A stretch of DNA of 64,000 nucleotides from Chitinophaga oryzae. GTDB taxonomy: Bacteria > Bacteroidota > Bacteroidia > Chitinophagales > Chitinophagaceae. Shown here piece after piece: positions 27,080 to 36,159 of the stretch. The notes under the pieces were generated by a model. The model was given only the letters and a program-made list of their open reading frames with translations. It ran no database searches and was not told the origin of the DNA. Location: the NCBI RefSeq assembly GCF_012516375.2, contig NZ_CP051204.2, positions 2,604,001-2,668,000 on the forward strand. Direction: 5' to 3'. Each line of letters begins with the position of its first letter. Position 1 is the stretch's first letter. The translations under genes were made by a program, and so were the position numbers.

Positions 27080-28006
27080 TTAGTCAATGATTTTAACGCC
27101 TTCGGTGTTAACGCGGGACACGTATATTTTATAGTCCACTCCCAGTGGCGCATATACGCTGTTCATGGTTTCAGCGACTTTGCGGGCGTTCGTTTCGCCT
27201 TTACTGAGCATGAATACAGACGGGCCGGAGCCGGAGATGCCGCCGCCGAGAGCGCCGGCCTCTTTGCATCTGAGCTTCAGTTCCTGGAAGGCGGGGATGA
27301 GGATGGAACGTATCGGTTCCACGATCACGTCTTCCAGTGAGCGGCTGATCAGGTCATAGTCCTCCTGGTAGAGCGCGGCCACCATGGCGCCTACATTGCC
27401 CCACTGGCGGATGGCGTCGGTCATCAGCACTTTCTGTTTCAGTATCTCGCGGGCGTCGGATGTTTTGACTTCTATCTGCGGATGGATAACGGTCACCCAC
27501 AGTTCTGCCGGCGTATGCAGCGTGGTGATGTCCAGCGGGCGATAGCTGCGCACCAGCGTGAAGCCTCCGAGGATGGCGGGCGCCACGTTGTCGGCATGTG
27601 CCGACCCGCAGGCCAGTCTTTCTCCTTCCATGGCGAAGCGGACCAGTTGTTTTTTGGTGAAGGGTTCGCCCAGCAGGTGGTTGACCGCTACCACGGCGCC
27701 GGCACTGCTGGCGGCGCTGGAACCGATGCCGCTGCCGGGGTGGATATGTTTGAAGATCTCTATCTCGATGCCGGTATCGGGCTGGTCGTATTTCTGCAAC
27801 AGCGCCTGCACCGCCACGCTGGCCACGTTCCTGGCGGGGTCGGTGGGCAGGTCGGCGCCGTGGATGGCTTTGATACGGATGCCGGGCTGGCTGGTGCGGC
27901 GTACGACCATTTCATCGCCGGGCGCGTTCATGGCGAGGCCGATAACGTCAAAACCACAGGCTACGTTGGCAACAGTGCCGGGGGCGAATACTTTTATGCT
28001 GTCCAT
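27080..28006 (-). CDS. thrB: Homoserine kinase
   Basis: A 308-residue GHMP-family kinase that phosphorylates L-homoserine. The ATP loop HPGSGIGSSAASSAGAVV and the C-terminal glycine-rich GGGISGSGPSVFML are visible. It lies between thrA (76 nt upstream) and thrC (19 nt downstream) on the same strand. Confidence 0.95.
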   Translation of the reverse strand: MDSIKVFAPGTVANVACGFDVIGLAMNAPGDEMVVRRTSQPGIRIKAIHGADLPTDPARNVASVAVQALLQKYDQPDTGIEIEIFKHIHPGSGIGSSAASSAGAVVAVNHLLGEPFTKKQLVRFAMEGERLACGSAHADNVAPAILGGFTLVRSYRPLDITTLHTPAELWVTVIHPQIEVKTSDAREILKQKVLMTDAIRQWGNVGAMVAALYQEDYDLISRSLEDVIVEPIRSILIPAFQELKLRCKEAGALGGGISGSGPSVFMLSKGETNARKVAETMNSVYAPLGVDYKIYVSRVNTEGVKIID

Positions 28007-28082
28007 ACTGGAAGGGTTATGTTCATTAATTTAATCATTTGGTGTCGTCTCCGCAACGAGGTTACAAGGATTTAACAGCCGG

Positions 28083-30527
28083 TCATAAACGGGCTGACCG
28101 GATAATGTCGGCGAAAATGCCGGAGGCGGTCACGTCTGCGCCGGCTCCGGCTCCTTTTACGATCAGCGGTTGCTCCTGGTACCTGTTGGTGGTATAAAGC
28201 ACGATGTTGTCTTTGCCTTCCAGCTGGTAGAAAGGATGGTCCGGCGCTACGCACTGCAGGCCTACAGAGGCCTGGCCATCTGCGTAGCGGGCCACGAACT
28301 TCAGTCTCTTGCCGGCGCTGGCCGCCTCCTGGTACAGCTGCTGGAAATGGCCGGCATGTTCATCCAGCGTTTCGTAGAAATCGGCCACGGAGGGTGCATT
28401 CAGACAGGCTTCCGGCAGGAAGGAGTGGTTGGTGATGTCGTTCATTTCGATAGCGGCGCCGCTTTCACGGGCCAGGATCAGGATTTTACGCATCACGTCT
28501 TTGCCGCTGAGGTCAATACGCGGGTCCGGTTCGGTGTAACCTTCGTCCTGCGCGGCCTGGACCACGCTGCGGAAACTGTTGCCGTTCACAAAATGATTGA
28601 ACACAAAGTTCAGGCTGCCGGAAAGTACCGCCTCGATGCTCTGTACCCTGTCGCCGCTCCTGACAAGGTCATTGAGGGTATTGATGACCGGCAGTCCGGC
28701 GCCTACATTGGTTTCAAAAAGGAAAGAGGCGTTGTATTTACGGGCCAGGTCTTTTAATTGTTTGTAGTAGGCATAGTCAGATGAACAGGCGATTTTATTA
28801 CAGGTCACCACCGAAATGCCATGCTGCAGGAACTCATGGTAAACGGCGGCCACTTCGCTGCTGGCGGTATTGTCCACGAATACGCTGTTGCGCAGGTTTA
28901 AGGATTTGATGTTGTCCACGAAAGCCGGCAGGTCCATCGCGTCGCCCTGCGCCAGTTGGTTTTTCCAGTCGTGCAGACCGATGCCGTAGGGGCTGAACAG
29001 GGCGTTTTTACTGTTGGCCAGGCCGGCTACCCTTATCTGCAGTCCCAGTTCTTCCTGCAGGTAGGTTTGCTGTTGCTGCAGCTGTTCCAGCAGTTTGCCG
29101 CCTACGTTGCCTACGCCGGCAATGAACAGGTTGACCTGTTTCAGCGGCGCTTCAAAAAAGGTTTCGTGTATCAGGTTGAGCGCCTTTTTCAGGTCGGCTT
29201 TATTAATCACGGCGGAAATGTTTTTCTCCGTAGAGCCTTGTGCGATGGCCCTCACATTGACGCCGTTGCGGCCGAGGGTGCCGAACAGTTTGCCGCTGGT
29301 GCCGTGGTGGTTTTTCATTTTGTCGCCCACAACAGCCACAATGCAGAGGTCTTTCTCCACCTGCAGGGGGTCGATGCGTTTCTCCTGTATCTCCTGTGCA
29401 AACTCACTGTCGACCGCCGTTTTGGCTTTCAGCATGTCTGCTTCGTGGATGCCGACGGTGATAGAGTGTTCCGAAGAGCTCTGGGTGATGAAAATAACGT
29501 TGATGCGTTCCTGTAAGAGCGATTCAAACAGTCTTTTGGAGAAGCCGGGGATGCCTACCATGCCGCTTCCTTCGAGAGTGAGCAGGGATATATGCTGGAT
29601 GCCGGAGATGCCGGTCACCGGGAAAGCGCGTTCCACGCTGTCCTGTATGAGGGTGCCGTAATCATCCGGGGCAAAAGTGTTTTTGATCCAGATGGGGATG
29701 CGTTTATCCATGACCGGTTGTATGGTAGGTGGATAAATGACTTTGGCGCCGAAGTGGGACAGTTCCATCGCTTCTTCATAAGAGATGTGGGCGATGGGAA
29801 TGGCCTGGGACACCAGGCGGGGATCGGCGGTCATCATGCCGCTTACGTCCGTCCATATATCGAGCAGCTCCGCGTGTACGGCGGCGGCGATGATGGCGGC
29901 AGTGTAGTCCGAGCCGCCACGCCCGAGGGTGGTGGTGTCGCCGTTGGGAGCGGCCGCCACAAAGCCGGGCAGCACCACGTAATCCGCCGGATGCTGTGCG
30001 AAATATTCTGTAATAAGGTGGTTGGTGGCCTGAAAGTTAACAGTCGCATGGCCGTAGTTATTGTCGGTCACAATCAGTTCCCGGCTGTCTTTGCAGGTGG
30101 CGAAGAAACCCAGTTGTTTGAGCTTTTCCGCAACGATAACGCAGGAGATCAGTTCACCATAGCTCATGATTTTATCGAGCGAGCGGGCGCTCAGTTCTCC
30201 TACCTGAAAGATGCCGTCACACAGGTTTTCGAGGGCGTTGAGTTTTTTCTTCAGCTGGCTGATCATGCTGCTTTGCGCAGTGATAGGGAATAATTCGCGG
30301 ATAGTGTCCAGGTGTCTGTTTTCTATTTCCTGTAGTACGGACTTGTATTGTTCCTGGCCTTCGCCGGCCAGTTGACCGCAACGTATAAGCTTGTCCGTAG
30401 TGCCGCCGAGCGCTGATACAATGATGGCATAACGGCCGGCTGGTTTATTGTTTTTGAGGATTTGACAAACCTGTTCTATGGCTTTGGCGCTTCCGACAGA
30501 AGTGCCGCCAAACTTAAGTACTTGCAT
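28083..30527 (-). CDS. thrA: Bifunctional aspartate kinase/homoserine dehydrogenase
   Basis: An 814-residue two-domain enzyme that performs the first and third steps from aspartate to threonine. The N-terminal kinase (about 1-300) starts MQVLKFGGTSVGSA and has TTTLGRGGSDYTAA. ACT regulatory domains (about 310-450) follow. The homoserine dehydrogenase has its NAD(P) site in FIAGVGNVGGKLLEQL near 465 and catalytic-region sequence such as DLSGKDVMRKILILARE. It heads thrABC. Upstream lies a leader with a run of Thr and Ile codons, so expression is probably tuned by charged tRNA levels; feedback by threonine through the ACT domains is typical of the family. Confidence 0.96.
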   Translation of the reverse strand: MQVLKFGGTSVGSAKAIEQVCQILKNNKPAGRYAIIVSALGGTTDKLIRCGQLAGEGQEQYKSVLQEIENRHLDTIRELFPITAQSSMISQLKKKLNALENLCDGIFQVGELSARSLDKIMSYGELISCVIVAEKLKQLGFFATCKDSRELIVTDNNYGHATVNFQATNHLITEYFAQHPADYVVLPGFVAAAPNGDTTTLGRGGSDYTAAIIAAAVHAELLDIWTDVSGMMTADPRLVSQAIPIAHISYEEAMELSHFGAKVIYPPTIQPVMDKRIPIWIKNTFAPDDYGTLIQDSVERAFPVTGISGIQHISLLTLEGSGMVGIPGFSKRLFESLLQERINVIFITQSSSEHSITVGIHEADMLKAKTAVDSEFAQEIQEKRIDPLQVEKDLCIVAVVGDKMKNHHGTSGKLFGTLGRNGVNVRAIAQGSTEKNISAVINKADLKKALNLIHETFFEAPLKQVNLFIAGVGNVGGKLLEQLQQQQTYLQEELGLQIRVAGLANSKNALFSPYGIGLHDWKNQLAQGDAMDLPAFVDNIKSLNLRNSVFVDNTASSEVAAVYHEFLQHGISVVTCNKIACSSDYAYYKQLKDLARKYNASFLFETNVGAGLPVINTLNDLVRSGDRVQSIEAVLSGSLNFVFNHFVNGNSFRSVVQAAQDEGYTEPDPRIDLSGKDVMRKILILARESGAAIEMNDITNHSFLPEACLNAPSVADFYETLDEHAGHFQQLYQEAASAGKRLKFVARYADGQASVGLQCVAPDHPFYQLEGKDNIVLYTTNRYQEQPLIVKGAGAGADVTASGIFADIIRSARL

Positions 30528-30607
30528 AGTGAATAATGTTTATACGAATGGATGTTCCGGGTTCCCGGTGGTTACCACGGCTGTGGTCGCTGGATGATAT
30601 GTGTATA

Positions 30608-30718
30608 CTAACCCCGCAGTGGGGTTGTAATGGTGGTGGTCGTAATAATAGTGCTCAGGCATTTCCCCTGGAAGGAGGAAGTGGAGGAGGAGAGATGATA
30701 TGTAGCTACTGCTTGCAC
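30608..30718 (-). CDS. Probable thr operon leader peptide (thrL-like)
   Basis: On the minus strand, a 36-codon frame from GTG (30718) to TAG (30608-30610) contains ACT ATT ATT ACG ACC ACC, then ACC ATT ACA ACC: seven Thr and three Ile codons in ten positions. It ends about 80 nt before thrA. Escherichia coli thrL has the same type of run. The stop overlaps a hairpin, AACCCC-actg-CGGGGTT (30607-30624 region). An upstream GGGG can pair with the same CCCC, and the ACC-rich run can pair with a later GTGGT, so alternative structures exist. No T run follows, so the exact attenuation mechanism is unclear. The start codon is uncertain; an ATG in another frame (30662) gives a His/Tyr-rich peptide. Confidence 0.6.
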   Translation of the reverse strand: MQAVATYHLSSSTSSFQGKCLSTIITTTTITTPLRG

Positions 30719-31158
30719 TATTGTTTTATGACGATTGTGTAACAAAAGTCTGGATTTCTGCCGGTAAATAAAAGCCTGAGGTGGATATTTTCAAATAATT
30801 TAATAAATGTTGTTTGTTTTTGAAAATGTCTAACAATCATTGTTTTTATTAAAATTATGATTGGTTTACTGCGATTTTCTTTGATGTGGATGACGGTGTT
30901 GCAGCATTCTGGTTTTAATAAAAAACTATTTTTAAAGACATTTTCATGACAAAAAGATGTCAAAAAGCGGCAAAACAAGGCAAATGGATTGTCATGAAAC
31001 TAATGACAAATAACGGGCTCCCGGAGTGTTATTACCAATGGGAACATAGCAGCCTGGATAACATCATGGCACGGGCCGTATGCCCCGGGAGGTATCCCGG
31101 GAGGATGGATGATGTTGCTTCCGGGAGGATGAAATACTAACGCCGGGATGAATACGGA
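30719..31158. other. Intergenic region upstream of the thr leader
   Basis: No convincing gene. The part next to the leader is AT-rich and has a weak minus-strand -7 candidate, GACTTTTG (30750-30743). The distal part has three copies of CCGGGAGG (31085, 31097 and 31121). A 64-codon plus-strand frame here is probably not coding. Confidence 0.4.
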
Positions 31159-31818
31159 TCAATAATAGATTGTCTCCTTGCAACCTGGGATCTTCAGGCT
31201 GTTCTCCCCGAATTTCAGTTGGTCTAACAGGGGAAGGGTGGTAAACGTATGTTTGTATTGCCGGCGGCTTTTGGCCGGTTGCGGGTTATCCTCTCCGTCA
31301 CAACCGCCATCAGGCTCGAACGCAACGACCACATCTCCCGTGGAAAAGTTGACTTCGGAGATCTGCGCACCATAGCAGTTGGTGTTCAGCGAGGTTTTTG
31401 AACCGATCAGGTACCAGTCATTTTGCTGGAAACGGAAAATATGAGTGTACAATGTCAGGTTCCGGCCGCCGGGAAATTCTTCCTGTTTGAGTATAATACA
31501 ATTGCGTCTGATCTTCAGGTCTTGCAGCCTGGTGTATTGGGGCATGGAATGGGCAGGCAGAACGGACAACACTTTTTTACGCCAGAGGCCCGGTTTTCCG
31601 TCCGTATACCGGCAGATATAAAGAATCCTCTCAAAGTCATCATTCTTATCAGGTTCGGTGTCGTAAACCAATACCAGCTCGTCTTTTCCGTCTTTGTCAA
31701 GATCGCCGGCGGCTTCGGCTATTTTTTGATAGCCGGCCGGAATGAACGGCGGCCGGGTGTCTGCAGTCTGTGCATGAACAGCGATGGGTAACAAAATCAA
31801 TAGCAGCAGATATTTCAT
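31159..31818 (-). CDS. Secreted hypothetical protein with FG-GAP/EF-hand-like motif
   Basis: A 219-residue protein with a signal peptide (about 1-16, ending VHAQ). Near residue 38 it has AGDLDKDGKDELVLV, a calcium-binding loop as in FG-GAP/VCBS repeats; the rest is beta-rich (LTLYTHIFRFQQNDWYLIG) without a family I recognise. It would be periplasmic or exported. It is a single minus-strand gene between the thr operon and the divergent hmgA region. A TATCTTAG box lies about 25 nt upstream of the ATG. Confidence 0.65.
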   Translation of the reverse strand: MKYLLLLILLPIAVHAQTADTRPPFIPAGYQKIAEAAGDLDKDGKDELVLVYDTEPDKNDDFERILYICRYTDGKPGLWRKKVLSVLPAHSMPQYTRLQDLKIRRNCIILKQEEFPGGRNLTLYTHIFRFQQNDWYLIGSKTSLNTNCYGAQISEVNFSTGDVVVAFEPDGGCDGEDNPQPAKSRRQYKHTFTTLPLLDQLKFGENSLKIPGCKETIYY

Positions 31819-32298
31819 AGTATATATATGTTGCCGCTAAGATAGTTTTTTTGGGATAACTGCCGTTAAAATGCCGTATACGGTTTCAGGTCCCTATATT
31901 TTCCTGCTAAAACAATAATTTGCTTGGAAGGAAACAAAATATCCTTAACTTTAGCTGACTAAATTATTTGCCACTTGTCCGTTTCACTGAAATATACAAG
32001 CAACAGTCAGCTTAACTACTACTTTCTCATGGCTACCCTCGCCATGGATTCGGCTTTGGCATAACCCTTCCGAAACAGCCCCTTCCGGCTGCTTTTCCTG
32101 TTTATATCGCGTAACTTTGTAATGGCATTTCTTTATCGCTATTGCTGCATGTGCGCACTTCGTTTTACCGGCAATTTGTCTTTTAGCATCAGCCTTCAAT
32201 TGCGCTGCGTGATAATTTCCAATACAGCAAATTTTTTGCAGGATCATACACCAATTCAGCTTACATACACCAAAACAATCTTTTAATTCATACGCGTT
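31819..32298. other. Intergenic region upstream of hmgA
   Basis: It contains two candidate plus-strand promoters, one at about 31924-31953 (TTGG, 18 nt, TAACTTTA) and one at 32112-32119. A 110-codon minus-strand frame (31984-32316) overlaps the hmgA start and has no recognisable protein features, so it is not called. No repeat was found. Confidence 0.4.
32112..32119 (+). promoter_or_regulatory. -7 promoter box upstream of hmgA
   Basis: TAACTTTG is a full match to TAnnTTTG. The -33 position is weak (T-rich CTTTTCC). The leader to hmgA would be about 175 nt. Confidence 0.45.
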
Positions 32299-33456
32299 AT
32301 GCCACATTATCATCAACTAGGACAAATCCCGCATAAACGACATACCCAGTTCCGCAAACCGGACGGGGGACTGTATTCGGAACAATTGTTTTCCACCGAA
32401 GGGTTTTCTTCTCATTCCAGCCTCCTGTACCACTGTCACCCGCCAACCGAAATCGTAAAAGTGGATGAACCGTACTCCGTGGCCCCCAAAGTGGCGGAAG
32501 AAAAAATGCTGAAACACCGCAGCTTTCAGGGGTTTAACATCCAGCCGGAAGATGATTTTCTGAAAAGCCGTAAAGCAGTGCTGGTCAACAGCGACCTGCA
32601 TATCGTGCTGGCCGCGCCGCGTAAAAGCATGGAGACCTACTTCTACAAAAATGCAGACGCTGATGAGATGATCTTTGTGCATGAAGGCAGCGGCTTGCTC
32701 AGAACACAATACGGGCAACTGGAATTCGGTTACGGCGACTATCTCGTGATTCCCCGTGGTACCATTTACCAGATCGCTTTCACAACGGAAAATAACCGCC
32801 TCTTTATCGTAGAATCTTTCAGCCCGCTCCGGTACCCAAAAAGATACCTGAGCAAATACGGGCAACTGCTGGAACACGCGCCTTATTGCGAACGCGATAT
32901 CCGCCAGCCGAAAAACCTGGAGACCATCGACCAGGAGGGGGATTTCGTGATCAACGCAAAAAAGAAAGGGGTAATTTACCCGCTTCATTATAAACACCAC
33001 CCGTTTGATGTGATCGGATGGGATGGCTGCGAATATCCTTTCGCTTTCTCCATCCACGATTTTGAGCCTATTACCGGTCGCGTACACCAGCCACCGCCGG
33101 TGCACCAGACCTTTGAAGGCAACAATTTCGTCGTGTGCTCCTTCTGCCCGCGGTTATTCGACTATCACCCGCTGGCGATCCCGGCGCCTTATAACCACAG
33201 CAATATCGACAGCGATGAAGTGCTTTATTATGTGGATGGCGACTTTATGAGCCGTAAGCATGTTACCCGCGGCATGATCACCCTGCATCCGGCCGGTATC
33301 CCGCATGGCCCGCATCCCGGAGCCGTGGAAAAAAGCATTGGCGCCAAGGAAACCAAAGAGCTGGCTGTGATGGTGGACACTTTCCATCCGCTGCAGATCA
33401 CCGAAGCAGCACTGGGCATCGAAGATGAAGGATATGTGATGAGCTGGGCAGAATAA
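32299..33456 (+). CDS. hmgA: Homogentisate 1,2-dioxygenase
   Basis: A 385-residue cupin-fold non-heme iron enzyme that opens the ring of homogentisate to maleylacetoacetate in tyrosine and phenylalanine breakdown. The iron-site region is visible as YNHSNIDSDEVLYYVDG followed by TLHPAGIPHGPHPG, where the family keeps its His and Glu ligands. The length is shorter than the animal enzyme but usual for Bacteroidota. Hpd, the preceding enzyme of the pathway, follows 73 nt downstream on the same strand. Confidence 0.93.
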   Translation: MPHYHQLGQIPHKRHTQFRKPDGGLYSEQLFSTEGFSSHSSLLYHCHPPTEIVKVDEPYSVAPKVAEEKMLKHRSFQGFNIQPEDDFLKSRKAVLVNSDLHIVLAAPRKSMETYFYKNADADEMIFVHEGSGLLRTQYGQLEFGYGDYLVIPRGTIYQIAFTTENNRLFIVESFSPLRYPKRYLSKYGQLLEHAPYCERDIRQPKNLETIDQEGDFVINAKKKGVIYPLHYKHHPFDVIGWDGCEYPFAFSIHDFEPITGRVHQPPPVHQTFEGNNFVVCSFCPRLFDYHPLAIPAPYNHSNIDSDEVLYYVDGDFMSRKHVTRGMITLHPAGIPHGPHPGAVEKSIGAKETKELAVMVDTFHPLQITEAALGIEDEGYVMSWAE

Positions 33457-33529
33457 ACAATGTACAATAGAACAATCAACAGATAAACACCAAAACAACT
33501 TAAACAACAAAAATCTAAAACACTGAATT

Positions 33530-34657
33530 ATGGAAACCGCAGTAGTAAACGCTTCCAACCTGACCGGTCAGGACTTTCTGCCATTGAATGGTACCGATTA
33601 TGTTGAGTTTTATGTGGGCAACGCAAAACAGGCGGCCCACTATTACAAGACCGCTTTTGGTTTTCAGTCAGTGGCCTACGCCGGCCCTGAAACCGGCGTA
33701 AAAGACCGGGCTTCCTACGTGCTGGTACAGAACAAACTGCGCTTCGTACTTACCACCTCCCTGTTGCCCGATACCGACATCGCGCGTCACGTAGCCAAAC
33801 ACGGCGATGGCGTAAAAGTGCTGGCGCTCTGGGTAGACGACGCCCGCTCTGCGTTCGAGGAAACCGTTAAACGTGGCGCCACTCCTTACCTGGAGCCCGT
33901 AGTGGAAAAAGATGAATTCGGTGAAGTGGTACGCAGCGGTATCCGGACGTATGGCGATACCGTGCACCTTTTCATTGAACGCAAAAACTATAACGGTCCG
34001 TTCCTGCCCGGCTATAAAGAATGGAAAACCGTCTATAACCCGGCAGATACCGGTTTGCAATATGTGGACCACTGCGTGGGCAATGTAGGCTGGAACGAAA
34101 TGAATACCTGGGTATCTTTCTATGAGCGCACCATGGGCTTTAAAAACCTTATCTCGTTCGACGACAGCGATATCTCCACCGAATATTCGGCACTCATGAG
34201 TAAAGTTATGAGTAACGGTAACGGCCGTGTGAAATTTCCGATCAACGAACCGGCAGAAGGAAAGAAAAAATCCCAGATCGAAGAATACCTGGATTTCTAC
34301 GGTGGCCCGGGCGTACAGCACGTAGCCATCGCTACCAACGATATTATCCAGACCGTTTCTGATTTACAGGCCCGCGGCGTTGAGTTCCTGACAGTACCTG
34401 GTTCTTACTACGACACGCTGCTGGAAAGGGTAGGAAAGATCGACGAATCTATTGAACCCCTGCGCAAGCTCGGTATCCTGGTAGACCGTGACGACGAAGG
34501 ATATCTGTTGCAGATTTTCACCAAGCCTATCCAGGACAGGCCTACCGTATTTTTTGAAATTATCCAGCGTAAAGGCGCCCAGTCTTTCGGTAAAGGCAAT
34601 TTCAAAGCCTTGTTTGAATCTATCGAAAGAGAACAGGCCCTGCGCGGAAATTTATAA
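33530..34657 (+). CDS. hpd: 4-hydroxyphenylpyruvate dioxygenase
   Basis: A 375-residue VOC-fold iron(II) enzyme converting 4-hydroxyphenylpyruvate to homogentisate. The metal ligands are visible in order: His in YVDHCVGNVGW, His in GPGVQHVAIATNDI and Glu in TVFFEIIQRKG, which fit the C-terminal half of the family. It is cotranscribed with hmgA, the next step. A strong terminator lies about 100 nt downstream. Confidence 0.95.
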   Translation: METAVVNASNLTGQDFLPLNGTDYVEFYVGNAKQAAHYYKTAFGFQSVAYAGPETGVKDRASYVLVQNKLRFVLTTSLLPDTDIARHVAKHGDGVKVLALWVDDARSAFEETVKRGATPYLEPVVEKDEFGEVVRSGIRTYGDTVHLFIERKNYNGPFLPGYKEWKTVYNPADTGLQYVDHCVGNVGWNEMNTWVSFYERTMGFKNLISFDDSDISTEYSALMSKVMSNGNGRVKFPINEPAEGKKKSQIEEYLDFYGGPGVQHVAIATNDIIQTVSDLQARGVEFLTVPGSYYDTLLERVGKIDESIEPLRKLGILVDRDDEGYLLQIFTKPIQDRPTVFFEIIQRKGAQSFGKGNFKALFESIEREQALRGNL

Positions 34658-34754
34658 GTTCTAAAGGGCTCGGCCCACTTGCCCGGCTTTGGTTACAACC
34701 CGCTATGGAGCACTGTTAAATTGCTGAAAGCAACAACACATTCAGCCACCTGTA

Positions 34755-34786
34755 CCGCACCGCGTTTTTCGCGGTGCGGTTTTTTT
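34755..34786 (+). terminator. Intrinsic terminator of hmgA-hpd
   Basis: CCGCACCGCG (34755-34764) pairs perfectly with CGCGGTGCGG (34770-34779) across a T5 loop and is followed by seven T residues. Confidence 0.92.
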
Positions 34787-35066
34787 ATGGCCCCTGGTGA
34801 ACACAGCAGAGCTATTCCTTTTTGTTAACCTATTAATAATATTTTGTTTACCTGCCGCTTCTGGCGGTTTTGAAAAATTAAACCAACGGCTGTTGTCGAG
34901 TGGTTTCCCATTCCTATAAATAGATGGTTGTGTATTGGATTATACAATGTTATTCTTTATTACCTTAAAACATATATAATATTTAATTATTTATTTTATT
35001 TTTAATGTGAATTACTGATTCCATGAAAAATAAATTATTAATTTTTATTATGTAAATATATAGACA
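34787..35066. other. AT-rich intergenic region
   Basis: After the hpd terminator the sequence becomes very AT-rich, above all at 34970-35060, just before the next gene. It probably contains that gene's promoter, but no single box stands out. There is no gene and no repeat family member. Confidence 0.35.
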
Positions 35067-35885
35067 ATGATACAGTATGTAAAAACACAAATGACCACCT
35101 GCGCCTTACTGGTTGCATCAGTAGTGCTGGCCTCCGCTTTCCGGGCAGATAAAGACATCCCGGGCGGTACTTATCTCTCTAAGATATCCTCTCCGGCGGG
35201 CAAAACCACGCTGGAATACAATTCGGACAAAACGCTCCGTAAAATCACGCAGGTACACCAGTCAGGAGGGGAATCCTGGCTGAGCATACAACTGCCGGTA
35301 TATGAAAACGGCCGTCTTGTTAAAACGCTCTCCACGGATGATGCTACTGCGCAGACAGGCGACCTGGACGCTACCTACAGTTATGCTCCCGGCGGTAATC
35401 AGCTGCAACTGATTCACTATTACCGCAACAACGCGGTGTACACGACCGATTCCATAGTATACAGTGCGGAAGGAAAGATCACCGCCCGGTACCACCAGAC
35501 AGTCAACCCTGTAAAAAGACAGCTGGAAACCAGCGGCTATCAGCTGTATACATGGGATAATGAGGGAAATGTGACACAAATGGAGAACTATGGTAAAGTA
35601 CCGGGATACGGCAGCTTCCGGCTGACCTCTGCCGTCACCTACACCTATGACCGCCGGCAGAACCCGCAACAGCTTTGCCCGGACCTGGCCTACCTGATGG
35701 ACATCACCCCGGCGAACCTGTCCGCCCACAACGTGCTGTCCGAAACCATCAGCACAACAAACGCGTCCCGCAGCTATACCCATACCTATACCTACGCCTA
35801 CAACGCCAGCAAGTATCCGGTACGGGGCACCTTCCGCAACGGAATGGACGAAGGAACTGTTAAACTGGAATGGACGAAGCTCTGA
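35067..35885 (+). CDS. Secreted hypothetical protein with YD-repeat-like pattern
   Basis: A 272-residue protein with an N-terminal signal segment (TTCALLVASVVLASAFRA). The mature part has repeated beta units of the form GNVTQMENYGK and SYAPGGNQLQLIHYYRNN, similar to DUF4595 or RHS/YD-like surface proteins of Bacteroidota. No enzyme motif was seen. The ATG at 35091 (MTTCALL) is an alternative start. The role is unknown. Confidence 0.6.
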   Translation: MIQYVKTQMTTCALLVASVVLASAFRADKDIPGGTYLSKISSPAGKTTLEYNSDKTLRKITQVHQSGGESWLSIQLPVYENGRLVKTLSTDDATAQTGDLDATYSYAPGGNQLQLIHYYRNNAVYTTDSIVYSAEGKITARYHQTVNPVKRQLETSGYQLYTWDNEGNVTQMENYGKVPGYGSFRLTSAVTYTYDRRQNPQQLCPDLAYLMDITPANLSAHNVLSETISTTNASRSYTHTYTYAYNASKYPVRGTFRNGMDEGTVKLEWTKL

Positions 35886-35945
35886 GGATAACAATATTCG
35901 CGTAACTTTACGGGAACAATATTCTTATTAACTGTTTCGTTTTTT

Positions 35946-36134
35946 ATGAGCATACAAACGCTGTTTGGCATACTGTTTCTATTGGGTGGGATTTTTCAGG
36001 CATTCACGGCCATATTGATTTACCAGGGACATAAGCACTATATACTGAAGATCGCCAACAGGAAAATAAGCATAGTGATATATTTCATTTTATCGCTCTT
36101 ATTGTTTTATCTTGCCTATATAAATCTGGTGTAA
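35946..36134 (+). CDS. Small two-helix membrane protein
   Basis: A 62-residue ORF with two hydrophobic helices (LFGILFLLGGIFQAFTAILI and SIVIYFILSLLLFYLAYI) joined by a basic loop (HKHYILKIANRK), as expected for a real small membrane protein with the loop in the cytoplasm. A TAACTTTA box at 35903-35910 lies 36 nt upstream. No family was recognised. Confidence 0.5.
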   Translation: MSIQTLFGILFLLGGIFQAFTAILIYQGHKHYILKIANRKISIVIYFILSLLLFYLAYINLV

Positions 36135-36159
36135 TTCTTAAAATTTTGTGAAATCTGAT

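Noticed and set aside
30540..30662. 40-codon leader frame starting with ATG and rich in His and Tyr (HYYYDHHHY)
   Set aside because: The same bases in the other frame give Thr/Ile codons, which fit the downstream thr genes; a His leader would not make sense here. It remains the main alternative because it has an ATG.
30946..31140. 64-codon plus-strand ORF
   Set aside because: No protein features, covers the CCGGGAGG words, no promoter seen.
31984..32316. 110-codon minus-strand ORF upstream of hmgA
   Set aside because: It overlaps the hmgA start and a good plus-strand promoter box; no signal peptide, domain or plausible start context.
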